DNA from: Cyanobacteria bacterium HKST-UBA02 | Lineage (GTDB): Bacteria; Cyanobacteriota; Vampirovibrionia; Obscuribacterales; Obscuribacteraceae | Direction of reading: 5' to 3' | Assembly: GCA_020431945.1 (NCBI GenBank) | Contig: JAGQHH010000287.1 | Span: 1 to 7,961 of the forward strand | DNA length: 7,961 nucleotides | Shown: piece after piece, positions 1 through 6,147 of the stretch | How the letters are laid out: every line of letters starts with the position of its first letter | How positions within the stretch are numbered: the first letter of the stretch is position 1 | Notes under the pieces: model-generated | What the model was told of the DNA's origin: nothing | Database searches by the model: none | The model's input: only the letters and a program-made list of their open reading frames with translations | Translations under genes and position numbers: made by a program

Positions 1-516
1 TGATTTCATGCCTTCCGCGGCGAGATCCAGGGCAGCCTGGAGGTCATTATTCTTGACGTTGGCCCTGATCAACCCGCTCCGGGCGCAGTCGCAGCGGGGG
101 CTCTGCTTGAGGGCGGTCTCGAAACAGCTCTTGGCCTGGTCTACAGCGCCGGCTTCCAGATAAGCCTCACCGAAAGTGCACCATTCGAAATAAGTCGGTT
201 TAATCTTCTTAACAATTGCATTGAGCTGGGCGATGGCGTCTTTAGGGTCCCCGCTCTTCACCAGGGCGTAAGCCAGATAGCGTCTGGCCGTAATCGAGTC
301 CGAATCGGATCGCACGGCTCCGGCCAGGGTCTTCACCGCCGGGCTGAAGTCGCCCTGCTGCATGAGCTCGTATCCTTTCGAGAGCATCGGCGCCAGCTCT
401 TCGCTGATAGTCTTGCCCTCCGCCAGGGAGGCGCTTGCGGTTCCGGACGCCAGGGACAGGGCGATCAGAAAAGCGGTGCTGATACGGTCCGGTTTCCAGC
501 TTTTAGTCGAAGGCAT
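1..516 (-). CDS. Exported TPR-repeat protein, C-terminus cut by window edge
   Basis: Read on the minus strand from an ATG at 516-514, the frame stays open for 172 codons to base 1 with no stop, so the protein continues beyond the window. It begins MPSTKSWKPDRISTAFLIAL: basic residues then a hydrophobic core (about 13-28) ending ASA/SLA, a typical signal peptide. The rest reads as tandem TPR helices, about 43-71 (GYELMQQGDFSPAVKTLAGA), 75-105, 109-142 (FGEAYLEAGAVDQAKSCFET) and probably a fourth from 144. TPRs are protein-binding scaffolds, so a periplasmic or surface role is inferred, with no specific partner visible. A good promoter (TTGACT, 18 bp, AATAAT) lies just upstream. The SD is weak: GGGAG about 9 bases before the ATG. 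It is transcribed divergently from the gene at 618. Confident as a gene and TPR protein; function unknown. Confidence 0.85.
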   Translation of the reverse strand, partial: MPSTKSWKPDRISTAFLIALSLASGTASASLAEGKTISEELAPMLSKGYELMQQGDFSPAVKTLAGAVRSDSDSITARRYLAYALVKSGDPKDAIAQLNAIVKKIKPTYFEWCTFGEAYLEAGAVDQAKSCFETALKQSPRCDCARSGLIRANVKNNDLQAALDLAAEGMKS

Positions 517-534
517 AAGAGGACGCTCCCGGTT

Positions 535-564
535 ATTATTTGAACTGGTGAAAGCTTAAGTCAA
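535..564 (-). promoter_or_regulatory. Sigma70-like promoter for the minus-strand TPR gene
   Basis: On the minus strand, TTGACT (564-559, 5 of 6 to TTGACA) and AATAAT (540-535, 5 of 6 to TATAAT) are separated by 18 bp. Transcription would begin near 528, giving a leader of about a dozen bases before the ATG at 516. Found by eye against the consensus only. Confidence 0.45.
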
Positions 565-567
565 CTT

Positions 568-573
568 TATAAT
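568..573 (+). promoter_or_regulatory. Candidate -10 box for the plus-strand gene at 618
   Basis: A perfect TATAAT sits about 45 bases before the GTG start at 618, so a start site near 580 would leave a leader of about 38 bases. There is no good -35 at 16-18 bp: CTGGTG at 545-550 is poor, and TTGAAC at 540-545 is 22 bp away. The hexamer is only 3 bp from the -35 box of the opposing promoter, so the two promoters would overlap and may compete. This may instead be an AT-rich coincidence. Confidence 0.3.
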
Positions 574-617
574 ATAAGCACGCAATTCGCATCTCTAACC
601 CTGGGGCTGATAAAAAG

Positions 618-1337
618 GTGGATCAGGAAAGCAGTTTTTTCGAAAGCAAAGTCCTGCCCAAGATCTTGCGGTTGCCGGCATTCATCCTGGTGACCTGGGT
701 CTGCCTGAGCATGTACGGTATGAGCGCCACCGCCGTGAATCCGGCTTCGATAACCGAGCGGCTGGCCGCCGACGATCGTCTCGAGGTCACCCTGAAAAAT
801 AAAGTCGACTCCAGGTATTTTCTCGAGGATATCGATCGAGTCCGGGCTTTCGATAGTCTCCTGCGTCTTTATCTGCGCCGGGATCGAAAAGAAGAAGCGA
901 GCAAGCTTGCCACCAGGCTCAAAGAAATACTGGACGGAAGCGCCGATCTAGATGCGGAGGAAAAGCTTCCATTCTATGAGGACGTGGCCACGGCAATGAG
1001 GGTCACCGGAAGATTCGATCAGTCCTCCACTCTCTACGGCGAGCTCCTGGGCAAGCCCGAGACCGAAGCGACGGTCCTCAATAATCTCGGTGTGCACAAC
1101 TATTTCTGGAGCCAGGTGACCCGGGCATTCAAAGGCAAGGACATGCGCTTTCGTCTGGCTCGACTGGAGCATGCCCGGGGACAGCTCAAAGAATCCGCCG
1201 ATCTGGCTGCCCGGGAGAGTCGGCCGGAACTCGCTTCCACCGCCAGGCACAATCTCGATCTGGTGGAGGAGGACAGCGAATTCGGCTCGATCAGGCTGGC
1301 TTCTTTCGAGAAAGCCGAGCAATCGCAGGGGAGATGA
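618..1337 (+). CDS. TPR-like exported or membrane-anchored protein
   Basis: A 239-residue protein starting at GTG (618). GGGG at 603-606, 11 bases upstream, is a weak SD. The next in-frame starts are the ATGs at 711 and 720, which would cut away the hydrophobic segment, so GTG is preferred. Residues about 18-38 (LPAFILVTWVCLSMYGMSATA) form a signal peptide or anchor, possibly cleaved after SATA. The remainder is charged and alpha-helical with TPR-like pairs: about 79-106 (LLRLYLRRDRKEEASKLATR), 118-145 (FYEDVATAMRVTGRFDQSST) and 177-215 (LARLEHARGQLKESADLAAR). The repeats are imperfect and no catalytic motif is visible. Its last 47 bases overlap the 3' end of the HTTM gene on the opposite strand. 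It is likely an envelope scaffold protein, as inferred for the TPR gene upstream. The family is not recognised beyond TPR-like. Confidence 0.75.
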   Translation: MDQESSFFESKVLPKILRLPAFILVTWVCLSMYGMSATAVNPASITERLAADDRLEVTLKNKVDSRYFLEDIDRVRAFDSLLRLYLRRDRKEEASKLATRLKEILDGSADLDAEEKLPFYEDVATAMRVTGRFDQSSTLYGELLGKPETEATVLNNLGVHNYFWSQVTRAFKGKDMRFRLARLEHARGQLKESADLAARESRPELASTARHNLDLVEEDSEFGSIRLASFEKAEQSQGR

Positions 1338-2214
1338 ACCTGTCCAGATCGACGGGGTAGACGAATACTATATAGATGGCAATCATCAGCCATTCGAACT
1401 GCGGAATATTCATGGTCCAGTCGATTACCAGGTGCATGATGATGCCCAGGGCAAGCACGTAATAGCGTAGCTGTCTTATCCATATCAAGCTGAAGAGTAT
1501 GCACTCTATGAAAAGAGTACCCCAGGTGACCAGGCGGCTGATCTCGAAAGACTCCGGCGACAGGGGAAGGGGAAATTTGGCCAGGGGCTCGATGCGGGAA
1601 GCCAGATAGACCGCCGAGCCCAGCACCCAGACCCAGCCCGGAGACTTGGCGAAAAAGGCGTCATAATAGACTGCGCAGATTTGCAACTGCAGGCAGCGCA
1701 TTCCCCAGGCGCTGACGAGTTCGCAATAGTCTGCTTGCAAAGAGCGCTTTCTGAGCCAGTGATCGACCGACCAGGCGCCGCCGGCCGGAGCGAACATCAT
1801 GAAGAAAGCAGTGGAGCGCATGAGAGTATCGCCGCTGTTGAGCAAAAATGGATCGCGGTGATAGAGAGAGACGAGAAAGAGATAGATGACGATGCTTGCT
1901 ATGCGGGTCTGAAAGCCGATTGTGAGGAGCGCCGACGCCACTACATAGGCGCCGAAGACTGTCAGTATCCAGGTGTCGTTCCCGGGCTGGAAATTGAAGA
2001 TATTGAGGACTACATTTTTCTCGAGACCCATGGCGACGGACTGATAAGAGATGATCCCATCTCTTCCGAGCCAGGTGAGCAGGTCCGGATACATAAAAAG
2101 AGCATTCTGAAGTAATAAGATCCCGAAAATCATTCGGAAGGCTGCCACCGGATATGGTGACACCGGCGCGAACAGGAAACGATCGATACCGCCCTTGATC
2201 GCATCGAGGCTCAT
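1291..2214 (-). CDS. HTTM-family (vitamin K-dependent gamma-carboxylase-like) membrane protein
   Basis: A 307-residue polytopic membrane protein with hydrophobic stretches around 23-44, 82-119, 133-145, 175-190, 194-208, 227-246, 250-265 and 274-288. Family marks seen: NSGDTLMRSTAFFMMFAP (126-143), WSVD (148-151), a helix with VYYDAFFAK ending at Lys190, then GWVWVLGSAVYLA, and His261 before a hydrophobic helix. This pattern matches the HTTM domain, the membrane part of gamma-carboxylase. From memory of the human enzyme, Lys190 aligns with its catalytic Lys218 and WSVD is shared. The C-terminal lumenal half of the animal enzyme is absent. Bacterial HTTM proteins have no settled reaction. The ATG at 2214 overlaps the upstream stop as ATGA and has a strong SD (AAGGGGA, 6 bases away), so translation is probably coupled to the partner gene. 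The 3' end runs 47 bp into the convergent gene. HTTM membership is fairly sure; activity is unknown. Confidence 0.85.
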   Translation of the reverse strand: MSLDAIKGGIDRFLFAPVSPYPVAAFRMIFGILLLQNALFMYPDLLTWLGRDGIISYQSVAMGLEKNVVLNIFNFQPGNDTWILTVFGAYVVASALLTIGFQTRIASIVIYLFLVSLYHRDPFLLNSGDTLMRSTAFFMMFAPAGGAWSVDHWLRKRSLQADYCELVSAWGMRCLQLQICAVYYDAFFAKSPGWVWVLGSAVYLASRIEPLAKFPLPLSPESFEISRLVTWGTLFIECILFSLIWIRQLRYYVLALGIIMHLVIDWTMNIPQFEWLMIAIYIVFVYPVDLDRFISPAIARLSRKKPA

Positions 2215-2930
2215 GGCAGATCCCCTTCTTTCACTTCATAGACGGTCAGGACCTGGAGGTCGAAATTGGGTGGCTGCAAGACATTGCCGTATTGATTGCG
2301 GGTGGCGTCCGGATCCGCGCTGCGGCGGGCGTCCTCGATATTGGGATCGTCTTTCTTCGTCTTCTCGGTATTGGCGAGGTTGCGGGCGTGCTCTTGCAAA
2401 ATTCCGGACATCGAGAGAGTCGGGATGTCCGAGACGAAACTCAAGAGAGTGACCAGGACCGGGCGGTTGTCTTTGTAGACGTCGCTCTGTCTTGCTGCCC
2501 AGAGAGCGACATCATTATATAGATAGGGAAAGCGGCGGGAGGCGATATTGTCATTGAGGAATTTGCGCCAGCGCTCTTTGCGGAGCTTCTCCAGCAAAGA
2601 GAGACGGTCCATGCGGGGGAAGTCGAATATCCTGGTGCTGCCGTCCTGGTAGGTGACCTGGGCGATGACATTGAGATTGGTGCGCCGGGGAGTGGGGGCG
2701 AAAACGTTATAACGCTGCTCGAGACCGAAAAAGAGGAAATAGCCTTTGAAAGGCTTGAGCAGCTCATCCGCCAGGATGTTGTCCATCTGGAAGCACAGAT
2801 AAATCAAGCCGAAATTGCCGAAGACGAATAGAGTTATCAGAGGCTTGCGGCAGACCCGCCAGAGATCTTTCCAGAGAACGATATCGAGCAGCTTCTCCGA
2901 GGATCGATCCCTTTCATTTGCCTCTTCCAA
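2211..2930 (-). CDS. HTTM-partner membrane protein with YNVFAPTP motif (DUF5819-like)
   Basis: A 239-residue protein starting at TTG (2930-2928), with GGGGA 7 bases upstream. The next in-frame Met (49) would remove the membrane helix, so TTG is chosen. The N-terminus is cytoplasmic and charged (1-29), followed by one transmembrane helix (about 30-48, PLITLFVFGNFGLIYLCFQM) and a soluble domain, probably outside. That domain carries EQRYNVFAPTPRRTN (71-85) then NVIAQVTYQDGSTRIFDF. A W/Y-x-x-F-A-P-x-P segment followed by a beta strand and a DG turn is what I associate with small proteins encoded beside HTTM genes, annotated as DUF5819 in actinobacteria. That name is from memory. It overlaps the HTTM gene by four bases (ATGA) and starts 13 bp after the lipoprotein stop. 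It is probably an obligate subunit of the HTTM protein, with no catalytic motif identified. Confidence 0.75.
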   Translation of the reverse strand: MEEANERDRSSEKLLDIVLWKDLWRVCRKPLITLFVFGNFGLIYLCFQMDNILADELLKPFKGYFLFFGLEQRYNVFAPTPRRTNLNVIAQVTYQDGSTRIFDFPRMDRLSLLEKLRKERWRKFLNDNIASRRFPYLYNDVALWAARQSDVYKDNRPVLVTLLSFVSDIPTLSMSGILQEHARNLANTEKTKKDDPNIEDARRSADPDATRNQYGNVLQPPNFDLQVLTVYEVKEGDLP

Positions 2931-2943
2931 AACGGCGTCCCCG

Positions 2944-3687
2944 CTAACGGGAGCTCTTCTTGGCGGGTTTGGGCGCTTCTTTGGGCTTGGGCTTTTCGCC
3001 GGTTATCTCGGCCAGTTTCTCGCGGATCTTCTCAGCAGCCTCTTTCTTGTCCTGCTTGTCGTAGCAGTCCGCCAGGTGCTCGTAGAGCAGCTTCATCCAG
3101 AGGGGCGAGATCTCGGCTTTGGGAGCGGCGGAGGCATCCTGAATGGCTTTCCGATAGTGCTCCACGGCTTTGTCGTACATACCGCGCCGGTCGTAGCTCA
3201 GGGCCAGGTAGGAATGAGCGTTCACGAACCAGGGTGCCAGGGGTCTTTTGTCAAGGGGCTGGTTGTAGAAGATTTTGAGAGCGATCTCGCCATATTTGAT
3301 CGCCTCGAAGTCTTTGCCCTGATTATGCAGACAGTTGTTGAGCCGGACCAGATACTTGCCGAGCTGCACGGTGCCGCGGCCGGCTTCTTTGGCCTGTTCC
3401 ATCTTGCTCATCAAGACCTTCTCGGCCATGTTGTATTTGAGCTCATCTTTATAAGTCTTGGCTTTCTCGAAGGCATCCTCGGGAAACTCGACTTTCAGAT
3501 TGGGCTCACCCTCGGTGAAGCTTTTCTCGAAAGCAGTGGCTTCGTCTACCGGCTCTGCTTTCTTCTGGACGCAGCCGCACACCGAGAAGCAGATGGCGGT
3601 GATTATTGCCAGGCTCGCAAAGATCCTCGGGGCACGCAGGCTGAAAGGTCCGAATTCGGTCATGATAAAACTGTCTTCCTCGACCAT
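2944..3687 (-). CDS. TPR lipoprotein, first gene of the HTTM operon
   Basis: Up to 247 residues, stop TAG at 2946-2944. Two starts are possible: ATG 3687, with no SD, or ATG 3663 (Met9), which has GAGGAA 12 bases upstream and gives a cleaner signal peptide (MTEFGPFSLRAPRIFASLAI). I favour 3663. A hydrophobic stretch (about 22-37) leads to VCGC with Cys39 as the probable lipidated residue; Cys at -2 is unusual for a lipobox. Helical repeats follow: about 110-140, a clear TPR at 155-186 (AHSYLALSYDRRGMYDKAVE) and another at 201-229 (YEHLADCYDKQDKKEAAEKI). The tail is Lys/Pro-rich (EKPKPKEAPKPAKK). It would be a membrane-anchored scaffold facing the periplasm. With 13 bp to the next gene it is almost certainly co-transcribed with the HTTM pair, and a role recruiting a client to HTTM is inferred. 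Confidence 0.8.
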   Translation of the reverse strand: MVEEDSFIMTEFGPFSLRAPRIFASLAIITAICFSVCGCVQKKAEPVDEATAFEKSFTEGEPNLKVEFPEDAFEKAKTYKDELKYNMAEKVLMSKMEQAKEAGRGTVQLGKYLVRLNNCLHNQGKDFEAIKYGEIALKIFYNQPLDKRPLAPWFVNAHSYLALSYDRRGMYDKAVEHYRKAIQDASAAPKAEISPLWMKLLYEHLADCYDKQDKKEAAEKIREKLAEITGEKPKPKEAPKPAKKSSR

Positions 3688-3704
3688 CTTTAGTAAGTAG
3701 GGTT

Positions 3705-3733
3705 TCTATAGTAAACCATAACGGTGTTATCAG
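3705..3733 (-). promoter_or_regulatory. Candidate promoter of the lipoprotein-HTTM operon with inverted repeat
   Basis: In the 48 bp between the methyltransferase stop and the operon, the minus strand has CTGATA (3733-3728) and TATAGA (3710-3705), each 4 of 6 to consensus, 17 bp apart. A perfect inverted repeat ATAAC-GGT-GTTAT (3718-3730) lies in the spacer and reaches into the -35. It could be a repressor site or, less likely, a small hairpin. It has no U-tract, so it is not an intrinsic terminator. Read-through from the methyltransferase gene is an equally good source of transcript. Confidence 0.25.
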
Positions 3734-3735
3734 TA

Positions 3736-4458
3736 TCACTTGGGTTCCAGCATTTTGTTAAGACGAAAGAGCTCCCCTTTCAACAAGTCGGCTTCACGCC
3801 TGGTGGGAGTCATTCGGGACAGTGCATCCCGGAGCTCCGAGATTACTTTTCTTTTGTTGAAGGAGCGCGCAAAACCGCAATTCTCCAGGAGCAGATCGAG
3901 CTGCTCCATGAGCTCGGCAGTTTCCCCGGCACTGGGCAATTCGGGGGCGGCTTCAGTTGGCTGGAGCGGATACTTCCCGGTGGCCACGGCCAGGGCATAG
4001 GCAACTACTCCTGCTGCCTGGGAGACATTCAGAGAGGCGAATTCCGGCGCCGACTCGATACGCACTTTGCGGTCACAGAGAGCCATCTCGTCGTCCCGGA
4101 GCCCGTTTCGCTCGTGACCGAATACGAAGGCGATTTTGTTCGAGCCGGATAGACGTACAGCCTCGGGTGCCAGGTCCCAGAGATTGTCCAGGGTGCGGCT
4201 CCGTTTTCTTCCGGAAGAGGTGGCTATAGCAAGCTGGATATCTTCGATGGCGGACTCCAGGCTGTCGAAAACCCGGGCTCTTTTCAAAACATCGAAGGCG
4301 CCCACTGCCATCATCCTGGCCTGGGAGTCTTTGTAGTTGTAAGGCGGCTCTACGAGCCTGAGATCGCTCAAGCCGAAGTTCTTCATGACCCGGCAGGTCG
4401 AGCCGATATTGCCTAGAAACTCCGGGCGTACAAGAATAAAAGAGATGTTCTCAGTCAT
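3736..4458 (-). CDS. TrmJ-type SPOUT RNA 2'-O-methyltransferase (TrmH family)
   Basis: A 240-residue cytoplasmic enzyme that should transfer a methyl group from S-adenosylmethionine to a ribose 2'-OH. By resemblance to TrmJ the target would be tRNA position 32; the exact target is not provable here. All three SPOUT motifs are present. Motif 1 is NIGSTCRVMKNFG (17-29) with Asn17 and Arg23. Motif 2 is FVFGHERNGL (111-120). Motif 3 is SLNVSQAAG (142-150), forming the trefoil-knot cofactor site. A helical C-terminal extension (about 178-240, including RSFNKRKVISELRDAL) is typical of the TrmJ/LasT branch, and the length matches. The start codon sits in the second copy of a 14-bp tandem duplication, directly behind the MFS-like gene, so translation is probably coupled. 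The local SD is weak (GAG, 5 bases away). Family call strong; tRNA-32 specificity moderate. Confidence 0.9.
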   Translation of the reverse strand: MTENISFILVRPEFLGNIGSTCRVMKNFGLSDLRLVEPPYNYKDSQARMMAVGAFDVLKRARVFDSLESAIEDIQLAIATSSGRKRSRTLDNLWDLAPEAVRLSGSNKIAFVFGHERNGLRDDEMALCDRKVRIESAPEFASLNVSQAAGVVAYALAVATGKYPLQPTEAAPELPSAGETAELMEQLDLLLENCGFARSFNKRKVISELRDALSRMTPTRREADLLKGELFRLNKMLEPK

Positions 4459-4477
4459 TTTATCTCAGTCATTTTAT
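4450..4477 (-). repeat. 14-bp tandem duplication spanning the methyltransferase start codon
   Basis: On the minus strand ATAAAATGACTGAG occurs twice in direct succession (4477-4464 and 4463-4450). The first copy holds the stop of the MFS-like gene overlapping an ATG (ATGA, 4472-4469). The second holds the methyltransferase ATG (4458). From the first ATG the frame is only MTEIK followed by TGA, and that stop overlaps the real ATG in another ATGA. The first copy also supplies the GAG upstream of the real start. Confidence 0.95.
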
Positions 4478-5986
4478 TGAAACCGGGGGCATCGCCGGCA
4501 GTACCGAGATCTTGCCGCTGCCATTATCGGCAAGAACAAACCAGTCTGCATCCATCGAGTCAGAGGCGAGACTGCGAGCTATCTCTATCGGTCCCGAAAA
4601 AACGAGAGGGGAATGTGCTGCGGCAGTGAATTTCTCGACTAGCTTGATGCCTGCCAGGGCAGCCATGACCCGCATAGTCAGTGGTTCGATTGGTGCCACA
4701 ACGGTGTCGCATCCGAGTGCCAGGGCGGCCAGCACTGTCCTTGATGCGCCAAAGTTGCTGGCCACCAGCGCCGGTCGCTGCCGGGCACCGATTGTGATGG
4801 CAGTGCTCTCAATCTCGAACCTGGAGAGCTTGAGAAGCGATCGCATAATCGCTCTTCGAGAGCGGCTCCACAACAGAATAAGAACGGCGGTGTTGGCGGC
4901 AAACTCCAGGCAGAGCGAGCGCAAGACAGTACCTGCCGGCAGTACCGTCACGGACTGGGAGATATCGAGGCACGACTGGTAGGTAGCCATGACGGCAACG
5001 GCAAGGGCGCTCCCGGTGAGAAGGTTCATTGTCTGACTCGTCGAGCTTAGCGAGCCCATGAGAATAAGTCCCGCAAAGAAAGAGGCCAGGCAGGCCAGCC
5101 CTATCGAAATGTTCGTGAAAGGGCAGAGAGCGGTGAGGGCGAGGAGCAGCAATAGAGAGAAGAGAAGCTGCTCGCGAACTGCTACAAGACGGGCTGACCA
5201 TGATGCGTTCAGACCGGTGATCCCGGCCAGTATCGCTGCCACCAGAAGAAATGAGGAAGCTCTCAGGAAGTGGACCGAAAGCGATCCCGGCTCGAGGAGG
5301 CAGAGCGCCGGCGGCACGGCTAGAAACGATGCTGATAGAGCCAGGCAGGTGGCGTTCCCGAAGCCAGCCTCGGCGATGTCAGCTCCAGCACCTTCCCGGG
5401 AACTGACAAGAAGCAGGAATGTGATGACCGCTATGAGAATTTGCATGACCGCAAGAAATGGAATCGTACCCGCCGGTGGTACGGAGAGCGTGCCGGCGGT
5501 GAAGAGATTGAGGACCAGGGCGGCGATGAGGAGGCTGAGAGCGATGAGCGTGCTATTCGTCTTGCTCTTCCGGGTACGGCTGGCTATATAGACGGCAAAC
5601 AGGGCATCGCACACCACTAGCAGTGCTACGCCATTGCCGAGCTCGGCGGCCGTCACCGTGTCTTCAGCAAGAAGAGCCGGCAGGATGAAGAGAAGAGAGC
5701 AGCGGATGAGAGTCACCAGGAAGGCGATTAGATGGCTCGCCGGTGAGCCGGCGGTGAGCACGGCAGAGAGCAGGGCGGCGGCCAGAATTGCCACCGCCGG
5801 CAGAGTCCCGTTCAGCGTCTCGGCCTGAGTGGGCGCATTGATCACTGTTACCGAGAGAAGCGCTGACAGCGCGGCGCCATCGATGATGAGCGAAAGCAAC
5901 AAGAGCATCGGCAAGAGCGCTATCAGGAATTTGTTCGGATTGAGACTGTCGATTCGGCCGGTCATTTCGCTCTTGGTAAAGATCAA
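4469..5986 (-). CDS. 12-span MFS-like transporter with degenerate PlsC-like C-terminal domain
   Basis: A 505-residue protein. The TTG at 5986-5984 is chosen because AAAGGA lies 8 bases upstream; ATG 5965 (Met8) is the alternative. About twelve hydrophobic spans fit the MFS fold (about 19-41, 63-82, 84-104, 116-137, 145-165, 171-195, 211-231, 236-258, 272-292, 297-315, 320-343, 356-375). They are followed by a cytoplasmic tail of about 125 residues. FFAGLILMGSLSS (303-315) sits where LplT-like lysophospholipid flippases have a GFxxGxxxVP stretch. The tail (RPALVASNFGASRT, 404-417, then LAALALGCDTVVAPIEPLTM) lines up by eye with the PlsC acyltransferase pattern, but the catalytic H-x4-D would be Phe412 and Thr417. 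The substrate-binding FPEG is also replaced (LADNGSG, 485-491). So it may descend from an LplT-acyltransferase fusion with a dead enzyme domain. This is inference: a plain MFS-like protein with an unrelated tail is possible. It is upstream of, and overlaps, the methyltransferase start region. Confidence 0.75.
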   Translation of the reverse strand: MIFTKSEMTGRIDSLNPNKFLIALLPMLLLLSLIIDGAALSALLSVTVINAPTQAETLNGTLPAVAILAAALLSAVLTAGSPASHLIAFLVTLIRCSLLFILPALLAEDTVTAAELGNGVALLVVCDALFAVYIASRTRKSKTNSTLIALSLLIAALVLNLFTAGTLSVPPAGTIPFLAVMQILIAVITFLLLVSSREGAGADIAEAGFGNATCLALSASFLAVPPALCLLEPGSLSVHFLRASSFLLVAAILAGITGLNASWSARLVAVREQLLFSLLLLLALTALCPFTNISIGLACLASFFAGLILMGSLSSTSQTMNLLTGSALAVAVMATYQSCLDISQSVTVLPAGTVLRSLCLEFAANTAVLILLWSRSRRAIMRSLLKLSRFEIESTAITIGARQRPALVASNFGASRTVLAALALGCDTVVAPIEPLTMRVMAALAGIKLVEKFTAAAHSPLVFSGPIEIARSLASDSMDADWFVLADNGSGKISVLPAMPPVSIK

Positions 5987-6108
5987 GACTATTGTCCTTT
6001 CTCGGCGCTTCAGTCACAAATAAAGCCGGTATTATGCAGGCTGTCGCGAGCTGTTCGGGGCTATCCGGGGCGGTCTCCGGGTCTTCTGCCTTGAAGGCAT
6101 AAGAAAAT

Positions 6109-6139
6109 TTAACAGGCGCGCGAGCATAGATGTTATATA
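6109..6139 (+). promoter_or_regulatory. Candidate promoter for the hydrolase gene, possibly leaderless
   Basis: In the 161-bp divergent region 5987-6147, TTAACA (6109-6114, 5 of 6) is followed after 19 bp by TATATA (6134-6139, 4 of 6). A start site would fall at or just before the ATG at 6148, and no SD is visible there. On the opposite strand CATAAT (6036-6031, 5 of 6) could be a -10 for the MFS-like gene, without a convincing -35. Nothing else was recognised in this region. Confidence 0.25.
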
Positions 6140-6147
6140 GATAGCTC

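Noticed and set aside
1171..1470. Plus-strand frame crossing the end of the TPR-like gene, as a possible frameshifted continuation
   Set aside because: The peptide shows no TPR pattern and runs into sequence explained by the HTTM gene on the other strand, so there is no evidence that the TPR-like gene is broken.
2515..2526. TTATATAGATAG, a 12-mer identical to one just before the hydrolase start (6133-6144)
   Set aside because: The copy at 2515 is inside the HTTM-partner coding region and encodes ordinary residues of that protein, so the match is most likely chance.
2815..3693. A 292-codon open frame on the plus strand, longer than either gene it covers
   Set aside because: It is antisense to the TPR lipoprotein and the HTTM partner, which have a lipobox, TPRs, a membrane helix and conserved motifs. 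The plus-strand product is Leu/Phe/Gly-rich low-information sequence with no recognisable domain.
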